The notes under the pieces are model-generated. The model was given only the letters and a program-made list of their open reading frames with translations, was not told the origin of the DNA and did no database searches. This document shows, in pieces, positions 57,036 to 64,000 of a DNA stretch of 64,000 bases. This DNA is from Agaribacterium haliotis. Lineage in GTDB: Bacteria > Pseudomonadota > Gammaproteobacteria > Pseudomonadales > Cellvibrionaceae. The stretch lies in assembly GCF_002312815.1 (NCBI RefSeq), contig NZ_NKQJ01000001.1, forward strand, positions 558,126 through 622,125. Reading direction: 5' to 3'. A program made the translations under genes and the position numbers. Position 1 is the stretch's first letter. Every line of letters begins with the position of its first letter.

Positions 57036-57608
57036 ATGAAAAACCTCTGCACCACAATCGCCTTGACGGTTTCAATCGCCGCGTCCACAAGTTTTGCCGA
57101 CGAAGCTGCAGTACAGTTCTCGTCGCTCGACGGCTTTAACGCACCGGATACTCAAAACGTCAAGGGTGTGCGTTTCCCTGCACTTTACGGGAAAACCAGC
57201 AATGTAGTTGGCGCGGACTTACACCTGCTTGCCATCGGTGAAACCGATAACTTCAAAGGTGTGCAGTTTCCGCTTTTGATTGTTGGTGCAAATCACGTCA
57301 ATGAAAGCATGACCGGTGCGGCGTTTGGCCTGTGGAACTGGAACAAAGGCACTGCCAAGGGCGTACACTTTGGCACCGTAAACGTCACCAATGATGTTCA
57401 TGGCGCCAACTTAGGCCTGGTAAACTACAGTACCGGCCACACGGTATTTGACTGGTCAGCGGCGAATATCTCTAAGTCGTCCAATGTTCAATTAGGTATT
57501 TTTAATAAAACAGACGAAGTAAAAACCTTTCAGTTTGGCCTAATCAACTGTGCTAAAAACGGCTTTTTACCCTGTTTTCCAATTATTAACTTTGCCGTTA
57601 AAAAGTAA
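57036..57608 (+). CDS. Secreted repeat protein (LA_2272-like surface repeat)
   Basis: A 190-residue exported protein, signal peptide MKNLCTTIALTVSIAASTSFA. The mature part has loose 20-residue repeats of the kind VKGVRFPALYG, FKGVQFPLLIVGAN, AKGVHFGTVNV and GANLGLVNYS, a pattern seen in surface repeat proteins of Leptospira (LA_2272) and some marine bacteria. No lipobox. Function unknown; possibly under control of the divergent AraC regulator. Confidence 0.55.
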   Translation: MKNLCTTIALTVSIAASTSFADEAAVQFSSLDGFNAPDTQNVKGVRFPALYGKTSNVVGADLHLLAIGETDNFKGVQFPLLIVGANHVNESMTGAAFGLWNWNKGTAKGVHFGTVNVTNDVHGANLGLVNYSTGHTVFDWSAANISKSSNVQLGIFNKTDEVKTFQFGLINCAKNGFLPCFPIINFAVKK

Positions 57609-57687
57609 ATACCTGCGCCCGCCCCCGGGCGCAACTTGCCACTTTTGCTGTGCAGCACGTTCAGGCATTTATCTTTTGCCTGTGCAG

Positions 57688-58821
57688 TTAAAAAGCCTCG
57701 CCGGCGCGGATGTATATTTCGCCTTGCCCCTTGCTAAACGCAAGGTCGATTCCTAAATTAATCTGTTTGGCTTTTGTTGCTCGCCAGCGCAAACCCAGGC
57801 CGGCGCTGCTAACTTTGCGGCCGTCGTGCAACGCGTCAAAGTCTTTAGCGGTTGCCCCGCCTTCGGTAAAGGCCACCATGCCCCAGCGCGACAAGAAACG
57901 CCAGCGCCACTCGGCGTGCAAAGAAAGGGTGGTCATATCGCGATAGCGAGACGTATCAAAACCACGCATGCTTAAGGTCGGCTCCATAAAAAATGGCACA
58001 TGGCCATCTGCCGCTTTTAACTGCGCTTTAAGCGCAAGCACATGGGCCGGGTTTAAGCTTAAATAGTTGCGATAGTCCGTTTCCAGGCGCCGAAAGCTAA
58101 AGTCGCTGCCAAACTCTGAGCTATCCGCCGTTTGGCTGAAATTAAAACTCTGCCCAGTTGTTGGGTAGTAGTTATCGTCTTTAGAGTCAAAGCTGAGCAT
58201 CCAGCCCAAACCGGATGTTCTCAGATCGTCCTTGAGCACAGGCAGGCCTTTAATAAACTGGCTAAGGTCAAACGAAACGGTCGATTCGCTACCGACATAT
58301 TTAAGCCCACCGTACCAGTGCTCGGTACCACCTATACGCATCAAGAACTTGGTATAGAGCCCGTTGGCTTCGAGGTTATATTCAATGGGGTGCTTTTCCA
58401 AAATCGGCTCGTTTCCCGAACCGTAATAATTTAGATTCAGATTGCCGTAGCCGTACAAAAAGGTAAAACGATAGCGGTCTTTATCCCAGTAATCATCGTG
58501 AAAAGCACCAACAAAATAACTATCGGTATCGGAGTACATGCCGCCAACACCGGATGTCGCATTGGGTGTATCCGGGTCTTTTTTTGCGTGCATATATAAA
58601 AGCGCAGCTTGCAAACCAGCGCCGATAGTTGGGTTGGCAAAGGGGATGGGTACCGCCATCCACGCACCCTTACTTTCTTGCACTTTGTCTTTGGCCAGCG
58701 CCCGGCTACTGCTGGTCGACTCTGTCGCCTTGCGATAATCCCCGTGCCCCTCTGCCGCATTGGCAGAAATGAAAGGCCCCAACAAAAAAAACAATCCTAC
58801 AGCGCGAAACATGCAACCCAT
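57688..58821 (-). CDS. Omp85-type surface antigen barrel without POTRA domains
   Basis: A 377-residue outer membrane protein with signal peptide FRAVGLFFLLGPFISANA. The rest resembles the C-terminal 16-strand barrel of the BamA/TamA (Bac_surface_Ag) family: GYGNLNLNYYGSG, the LRTSGLGWMLSFDSKDDNYY region, RGFDTSRYRD (a variant of the family's VRGY/F motif) and GLGLRWRATKAKQINLGIDL near the end. There is no room for POTRA domains before the barrel. Family members of this short kind are of unknown role; it could be a phospholipase-associated or lipid-related porin. Confidence 0.75.
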   Translation of the reverse strand: MGCMFRAVGLFFLLGPFISANAAEGHGDYRKATESTSSSRALAKDKVQESKGAWMAVPIPFANPTIGAGLQAALLYMHAKKDPDTPNATSGVGGMYSDTDSYFVGAFHDDYWDKDRYRFTFLYGYGNLNLNYYGSGNEPILEKHPIEYNLEANGLYTKFLMRIGGTEHWYGGLKYVGSESTVSFDLSQFIKGLPVLKDDLRTSGLGWMLSFDSKDDNYYPTTGQSFNFSQTADSSEFGSDFSFRRLETDYRNYLSLNPAHVLALKAQLKAADGHVPFFMEPTLSMRGFDTSRYRDMTTLSLHAEWRWRFLSRWGMVAFTEGGATAKDFDALHDGRKVSSAGLGLRWRATKAKQINLGIDLAFSKGQGEIYIRAGEAF

Positions 58822-58897
58822 GAGAAAACACTATGCCAAAGTCCGAAGCTCATTATACATAGGCTCAGACAAACATCGCACTTAGGTTGGCGTTGGC

Positions 58898-60271
58898 CTA
58901 GCTCGTAAATACAGCGGAGATAACTTTGCCGGAAGGCACACGAATATCCAGCCTGTCATCGGCGATACCCGCGGCTTTCATAATGGTTTTGCCATAGGCC
59001 GCCAACGTTGACTCAGCGTCAATATCGGCATTCTCAGCGGAGCCGTTGGCTGAATTGATACCCGTCGCCGCGAGTTCGTCTTTTTGATCAAGCTGTAGAT
59101 CGCCGTAAAGCCCGCCTTTAAAACCACTGCCGTGCATTAGGCCCAAGGTCATTTTGCCGTAGTGATCGCGCCCACCACTGTCATTGCGCAGCGGTGTACG
59201 ACCAAAACAGTCGAGGGTAATTAAGTTGACTTGGTCAACCATGCCCTGCTCATTGAGCATGGCCCAGTACTTCGTTAACGCATCGAGTGAAGCCAAGCTT
59301 TCAACCGCTTCATCTCTTAATTCCGTATCGCTGTGGTTGTCGCGACCAAAATCGTGCTTGACTACAATCACCGGGCTGAGCTTGATTTTGGCAAAAGCAA
59401 TCGCAGTGCGCAGCTGATTAACAAAATCGTTGCCGTCGATTAAGCTCAGGGCATCACCCAAACTATCGCCAAGATCTCTGGCCTGGGTACGAGTCAAGGC
59501 GTGATTGTCCAAAAACGCTCGCTGTTTGGCGCTGCCATTTTGTTTTAAACCTTTGTACAGCTCATCCATTGTCTGGCTATAGAGCGCGGCAAAGTTTTCA
59601 ACACTGATGCCAGAGCTTGCGCCATCGCCAAACAAACTCTGCAAATTTGTCGGCCGATAAACCGCAATGGGGTTGCCTTTGGAAAAACCTTCGTCGTCGA
59701 GCAGCAGCGGAGTGTTTAGTGCCGTACCCATTGCACTGGCATTTTCCAAACAAATCGCCGACGCCAACTCTTCGCTGCGGCTCGAGTTTTCATCGTCGCG
59801 CAGCGCTTCTTTCAGCCTGCGCACCGATGCCATTTCAGGGTGCGCATTGGCCCCCGTTCTAAGCCAGAGGCAGGCGAGATTCTCGCGCAATGCTTGCGGT
59901 AAGCTCGCCCACGGGCGAGAGGCCTTTACTTGCTGGGCGCCAAGCTGCAGATCGACGGCTGTTTCCAGGTCAGCGGCATTGTGATCAACGCCATTCACTG
60001 AGCCGAGCACATCGGCGCCCAACTGGGCAGCCATCGGGTGCTCGATTGCAGCGGCCAAATTATTTGCCGCGCTGGCAAACGCACCGGGGCCATTAACATT
60101 GATCGACTCGCCCTGCTTGGACTGCGACAAAATCGTTACTTTTTCATTGCCGGTTGCCGCGTGCACGCGCCCGCTTAATAAAAAGCTTGTCGGCACACCG
60201 ACAACACTGGCGCGCAGCGAGGTACTGAGCGCGCCGTAAAAACTGTTGCGTAAAAAATTGCGTCTTTTCAT
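58898..60271 (-). CDS. DUF1501-like exported protein
   Basis: A 457-residue protein. The N-terminus MKRRNFLRNSFYGALSTSLRA has a twin-arginine-like RRNFLR motif followed by a weakly hydrophobic stretch, suggesting Tat export. The late CFGRTPLRNDSGGRDHYGKM and GSGFKGGLYGD motifs are diagnostic of DUF1501, an alkaline-phosphatase/sulfatase-fold family. Family members usually sit beside DUF1800 or planctomycete-type cytochrome proteins; here the lipoprotein gene 12 bases upstream is such a partner. The lipoprotein stop lies within this gene's ribosome-binding region (AAGGGG), implying coupled translation. Substrate unknown. Confidence 0.78.
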   Translation of the reverse strand: MKRRNFLRNSFYGALSTSLRASVVGVPTSFLLSGRVHAATGNEKVTILSQSKQGESINVNGPGAFASAANNLAAAIEHPMAAQLGADVLGSVNGVDHNAADLETAVDLQLGAQQVKASRPWASLPQALRENLACLWLRTGANAHPEMASVRRLKEALRDDENSSRSEELASAICLENASAMGTALNTPLLLDDEGFSKGNPIAVYRPTNLQSLFGDGASSGISVENFAALYSQTMDELYKGLKQNGSAKQRAFLDNHALTRTQARDLGDSLGDALSLIDGNDFVNQLRTAIAFAKIKLSPVIVVKHDFGRDNHSDTELRDEAVESLASLDALTKYWAMLNEQGMVDQVNLITLDCFGRTPLRNDSGGRDHYGKMTLGLMHGSGFKGGLYGDLQLDQKDELAATGINSANGSAENADIDAESTLAAYGKTIMKAAGIADDRLDIRVPSGKVISAVFTS

Positions 60272-60282
60272 TGCTCAGCCCC

Positions 60283-63231
60283 TTAAAAACCCATACCCAC
60301 ACCGACATTGGCCGGAGCAGAACAAACCATGCGCCACAGCACCTCCATAGATTGCTGAGCATTTAATGCCATGCCGCAACTTGGATTACCGCCGTGATTA
60401 ATATCGACATCCGCCGGGCTTGCGCACTCTGGTGTCGCACGCGCTAACTGGTAACTTCGCTGCAACGCATCGCGCGCGGCCTGATAATTTTCATGGCTGC
60501 CCGGCACACCGAGTATGTGCTGCGTAAAGTCATCGAGGGTCTGCTCAACTTGATCGCGATTAAAGGTTCGGCCGTTCGAAGTATTGCCTATTAATCGCCA
60601 GTCTTGCTCTGCACACAAAGCCTCAATAGATTTTAAATAAAACGGGTCCAGCAGGGCCGGCTGCAGCAGCGAGATACGGCCGCGGCTGTAAGTATCATTC
60701 GGTATCAGCGCCATCATTTGTTTGGGTAAGTAGCGCGTGTTTTCACAGAGCTTTTGACTATTGTCGATATTGCGCAAGCCGCGAATGTCCTCGAGGCGTT
60801 TGTCCATCGCAAAACAGTAGTGATCGCGGCGCATCACGCTGATCAACATCGTACTGTTATCCGTTACTCCGTAGAGCACCAAAGGAGAGCGAAATAAACC
60901 CATCAGCAAGGTCTTAAAGCTGTAACCCGAAGCCACAAACGCATCGGCAAGCTCTTGTACATGCACAGGGTAGCGCTGATCACACTCAACCGAAGTAAAG
61001 TACTGGCACACCTTAGCTGCCCACGCAAAAGCAAAATCCTGGTGAGTGGCCAGCGTTTGCGCAAACTCATCCATCGTCGATATCTGCTGGCTCAAACCGT
61101 GAAAGGCAAAGTCGGGCTTGTCATCACCAATGTTTTCTCGAGCGCGCGTATCCCTGTCTTTGTAGTACTTCATATAAATATTGCGCATTGGGTCCATGCG
61201 CTCATGACAGCTGTAACAGTCTGTGCCGGGCAGCGCATGTTCAGCAGCAATACCCTCGCGGTGATTGACCGGTGTTACATCACCGGCTTCAAAACTCTTC
61301 GCCGTTGCAACGATAAGCGCCTGGTTGGTCGGCAGGCGGAACTGGTTACTGGTGTTTGTTTGCCAACCAAAAATAAAGGCCGGCGAATTAAAAAAGCCAA
61401 CCCGCGGAGCAAGCGAATGAAACTCCCCGCCTTCGGGTATTGAGCGCATGCTGCCAATAAAGCTCTCACTGAGCTCGTACGCTGCCATGCTATCAGACTG
61501 AACCATCGTCACCGTGCGCCAGTCATCGTAGTCACTGTCGACAACACCGGGCATGGAACGAAGCCAAAATTCTTTGTTGTTTTCCCAAATGTCGCCCCGG
61601 TCAGCTCGGGCCATTGCCGCCAACGCCATTGTTGTTACTTCCCATTCCCGGGTGGTAATAATTTCGCGGAAGTCGTCGTCGTCATTGATAATGCGAAGCG
61701 CTGTACGCACAAACATTAAATCGAGGTTGGCCTTGGCACGACTAGTATCAACCGGAGCATCCGGCGCATAACCCAGGCCGCCGTTTTGACGATAATAATT
61801 GGTGTTTTCTATCGGAATTTCATTCTGCTGCAGCAACAATCTGAGCATGCGCATCAGTTTTTGCTGAAACGCCGCATCGCTCATCCATTTATCGAGTAAC
61901 AACTCGTATTCCGTCTGATCAAAGGCCCCACCTGCCGTTAAAGCGCTGTATTCTTCAGCCGTCACGGCAGAACCGAGCATTAAGGTTTTAACGTAGTTGG
62001 CAATGCTAAACGCATCACTTTTATTTAGCGCCTGAGGAATAATTTCACTCGGCACCTCCGGCTCAATATTAATAGGCGGTGCAAGCTCAATTAATTTATC
62101 GACCCAAGCGACAAAACGCTCATAGTGCTCTTCGCTCACCCCTTGCTGACCAAAGGGCATTTTGGCCATGCACTGATCACCAGAGTTCACATTGATTAAC
62201 CTTAGGAACAGGGAATTATCCCTGTCCATTGGGTCGATAATAAGCTCGTCACCACAAGCTGAATTACCCGACTTATGGCCAACCATGCGCGCAGCAATGT
62301 CTTCGAGTGAACCGCTAACCAAGTCGATTCGGGCCTGGCCGGGCGTTGCATCGTGACAACTTGAATTGGCGCAGCTGACACCGGCTTGGGTCATCAGCTG
62401 TTGTATTTCACTGTTAATATCGAGCGCAGCGGCTACCCGAAAACGAATAAGCTGCTCGGGCATAGTGCCATCGAGGCGCGTGAGCACCGCTTTCAGGGTG
62501 TAATCGCCGGCACTTAAGTTTTGCAGCGCCTCATCCACCTGGTTTTTACTCGAAACATTCCAGGTAAAAGGAGCCAGGTTTTCGCGGCGCACCAGTGCGT
62601 CATTTAAAAACAACTCAACATTTAACACATCTGCGTCGTTACCCGTTTCCACTGTAATTTCAATCGAGGCCCCCTCATCGAGACTGGCGCCATCGCTGAT
62701 CCCGCTGATTTGCGGTAGCGCCGGCACGGGCGTCGGCGAAAAAACCGGCGAAGGCGATACAGCAGGGCTAGGCGAGGCGCTGGGCTCAGGGCTCGGACTG
62801 CTGCTGGCTAGTGGGCTCGGTGCCTGCGAGGGCTCGGGGCTCGGCAGCGCCGAAGGAATCGGGCTCGGCACGGGGCTCGGCACTGCCGGCGACGGCGCGA
62901 CACTAGGAAATGGATTAGGTGGAACAGAAGGTGCCATGGACGGCGCCGGACTGAGCCCCGGTACCGGGCTAATACTGGGTTCAGGCTGCATGCTCGGCCG
63001 CGCGCTCGCGGCGGGGCTGGGCAATAAAGACGGCAACGGCGAGGGCTGTGCACTCGGGCGTGGCTCAGGACTAACGTTTGGCGTCGAGGTGACCGATGGG
63101 CTCGGCGCAAGCGTTGGAGAAACAGAAGCTGCGGGGCTCTCCAAGCCAACACCGCCACCACAGGCTGTTAATGTGAAAAATCCCGTACCGAACAACAGCT
63201 GGCGCAAGCCCACGTAAATATTTTTTTGCAC
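60283..63231 (-). CDS. Large cytochrome-like surface lipoprotein with Pro-Ser stalk
   Basis: A 982-residue lipoprotein. The lipobox LTAC-GGG follows a short signal (start set at GTG 63231 with GGGGGAGA ahead; a longer frame to 63294 exists). Residues about 34-174 are a Pro/Ser stalk of SPxPS-type units, then an Ig-like domain (GASIEITVETGNDADVLNVE), then a heme-like motif CANSSCHD (about 287-294, a C-x4-CH variant) with a downstream MPFGQQ that may supply the Met ligand. The long C-terminal region has LPGTDCYSCHERMDP (about 667-681, C-x2-CH), like the DUF1592/DUF1588 proteins of planctomycetes. Likely a cell-surface redox protein paired with the DUF1501 protein. Confidence 0.7.
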   Translation of the reverse strand: MQKNIYVGLRQLLFGTGFFTLTACGGGVGLESPAASVSPTLAPSPSVTSTPNVSPEPRPSAQPSPLPSLLPSPAASARPSMQPEPSISPVPGLSPAPSMAPSVPPNPFPSVAPSPAVPSPVPSPIPSALPSPEPSQAPSPLASSSPSPEPSASPSPAVSPSPVFSPTPVPALPQISGISDGASLDEGASIEITVETGNDADVLNVELFLNDALVRRENLAPFTWNVSSKNQVDEALQNLSAGDYTLKAVLTRLDGTMPEQLIRFRVAAALDINSEIQQLMTQAGVSCANSSCHDATPGQARIDLVSGSLEDIAARMVGHKSGNSACGDELIIDPMDRDNSLFLRLINVNSGDQCMAKMPFGQQGVSEEHYERFVAWVDKLIELAPPINIEPEVPSEIIPQALNKSDAFSIANYVKTLMLGSAVTAEEYSALTAGGAFDQTEYELLLDKWMSDAAFQQKLMRMLRLLLQQNEIPIENTNYYRQNGGLGYAPDAPVDTSRAKANLDLMFVRTALRIINDDDDFREIITTREWEVTTMALAAMARADRGDIWENNKEFWLRSMPGVVDSDYDDWRTVTMVQSDSMAAYELSESFIGSMRSIPEGGEFHSLAPRVGFFNSPAFIFGWQTNTSNQFRLPTNQALIVATAKSFEAGDVTPVNHREGIAAEHALPGTDCYSCHERMDPMRNIYMKYYKDRDTRARENIGDDKPDFAFHGLSQQISTMDEFAQTLATHQDFAFAWAAKVCQYFTSVECDQRYPVHVQELADAFVASGYSFKTLLMGLFRSPLVLYGVTDNSTMLISVMRRDHYCFAMDKRLEDIRGLRNIDNSQKLCENTRYLPKQMMALIPNDTYSRGRISLLQPALLDPFYLKSIEALCAEQDWRLIGNTSNGRTFNRDQVEQTLDDFTQHILGVPGSHENYQAARDALQRSYQLARATPECASPADVDINHGGNPSCGMALNAQQSMEVLWRMVCSAPANVGVGMGF

Positions 63232-63386
63232 TTTCTCCCCCCGATATGCTGCCGCACTAGCACTTGTGCTGACGCAACAAATAAACGGCTGCAACTTTAG
63301 TTGAGGGAAGCCATAAAATCCGTGAACAAATTATCAGCGTACTGTATGGAGCATACAAAAGCCGACAGGCCGTGCATATAAAGCGC

Positions 63387-64000
63387 TTAACTACCGCCTT
63401 GAAACTGAATGCTGCCGCTAACACAGAGCTGCTGATCAACCGCCAACCACGGCAAACCCGCATCGTGTAACCACGCACTGTTTTTTTCGCTGTTGAGCAT
63501 GGCAAGTGTGGAAAAACTGCCGGCAATAAGGCAGGAATCTGCAAGAATACTGACACTGGCAAAGGCCGGCTGAATGCTCATACCAGTCTTTGGGTTGAGC
63601 AGATGGCAATAGCGCTTGCCGGAAACCATCATAAAACGCTCGTAGTCGCCGCTGGTCGCAATTGCGCCAAACTGCAACTCAACAAAAGCAATGGCCGCAT
63701 CGGCAATACGCGGATGCTGTACACCAATGCGCCAGCCACCTCCGTCAAGCATAGGGCCTAATACACGAATATCGCCACCGAGGTTAATATAACCGTGCTG
63801 AATACCGCGCTGCAGTGCAATATTGGCGACAACATCGCAGGCAAACTCTTTTACCCAACCGCCAAAATCCAGCTGCATGCCTCGTCGCGGTAAATAGACA
63901 GACTCAGCGTCAAACTGAACACTAGGCCAGGAAACAAATGGCAAAATTTGTTTGAGCTGTTTTTTACTTGGCAGCTTCTGGCTTTTAAAATCCCAACAGC
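63387..64000 (-). CDS. apbE: ApbE-like FAD:protein FMN transferase, 5'-truncated by the window edge
   Basis: Transfers FMN from FAD onto a threonine of target flavoproteins. The frame is open to the window edge (reading upstream of 63944 gives SKKQLKQILPFVSWP) so the N-terminus is outside. Visible ApbE motifs are RGMQLDFGGWVKEFACD, HGYINLGGDIRVLG, IATSGDYERF and YCHLLNPKTGM, and a C-terminal block with SCLIAGSFSTLAML where the canonical Asp/Thr metal site is D-A-x-(S/T)-T. At that place the sequence reads DSCLIAGSFST, close to canonical. The FMN-binding protein at 42723-43244 is a plausible client. Confidence 0.88.
   Translation of the reverse strand, partial: CWDFKSQKLPSKKQLKQILPFVSWPSVQFDAESVYLPRRGMQLDFGGWVKEFACDVVANIALQRGIQHGYINLGGDIRVLGPMLDGGGWRIGVQHPRIADAAIAFVELQFGAIATSGDYERFMMVSGKRYCHLLNPKTGMSIQPAFASVSILADSCLIAGSFSTLAMLNSEKNSAWLHDAGLPWLAVDQQLCVSGSIQFQGGS

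Noticed and set aside
62709-63129. Repeat-rich DNA as a separate mobile or CRISPR feature
   Set aside because: The repetition is due to Ser/Pro codons of the lipoprotein stalk, with no fixed repeat length.

Overview
The window reads as chromosomal core DNA of a marine-type gammaproteobacterium of the Pseudomonas/Cellvibrio/Teredinibacter kind. The evidence is gene order: rplU-rpmA-obgE-proB with divergent ispB, MFS-ssb facing uvrA, FmdB-aspS, proS followed by a small lytic transglycosylase, fabA-fabB, argD-argF, and nrdA with two ATP-cones. Lineage is inferred from protein families and synteny recalled from knowledge; no search was run. I saw no tRNA, rRNA, CRISPR array, transposase, integrase or phage gene.

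Layout. 1-4.6 kb: ribosomal protein/Obg/proB operon (minus) and ispB (plus), separated by a long intergenic region. 4.7-11.7 kb: pgi, a periplasmic binding protein, cpsG/manB-galU (sugar nucleotide supply) and fabA-fabB (unsaturated fatty acids). 11.8-18.6 kb: RmlD-like protein, ssb, MFS transporter, a CsgD-like regulator and uvrA. 18.8-23.7 kb: a glycerol-phosphate group (short GlpD-like oxidase, glycerophosphodiesterase, FGGY kinase carrying minisatellites, glpX). 23.8-32.2 kb: heme-binding beta-barrel protein, pentapeptide-repeat ion channel, phospholipase A, M18 aminopeptidase, uppP, tsaB, adk, DTW protein, cupin, bfd and DUF4404. 32.4-41.8 kb: aspS, FmdB, a membrane FHA protein, an HU-like protein, HIT, proS, lytic transglycosylase, HD-GYP protein and a membrane Ser/Thr kinase. 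41.9-44.5 kb: a Fur-box-preceded operon of porin, FMN-binding protein and PepSY protein. 44.6-53.5 kb: grxD, argD-argF, nrdA-nrdB and mscS. 54-64 kb is the most accessory-looking part: a membrane protein with an HEPN-like motif, DUF481 barrel, AraC regulator, secreted repeat protein, Omp85-type barrel, a DUF1501 protein paired with a large cytochrome-like surface lipoprotein, and a partial apbE.

The items I would look at first are: (1) two copies of an intergenic palindromic element (3438-3569 and 32253-32366) that share core and edges but have unrelated arm sequences that still pair, which indicates selection on a folded structure; (2) the Fur-controlled porin/flavoprotein/PepSY operon, a candidate iron-reduction and uptake module; (3) the surface lipoprotein with a Pro-Ser stalk and cytochrome-like motifs next to a DUF1501 protein; (4) the nrdAB control region with two perfect DnaA boxes and NrdR-like boxes; (5) the uvrA promoter, whose TATAAT sits inside an 11-bp-arm palindrome that is not a canonical LexA box.
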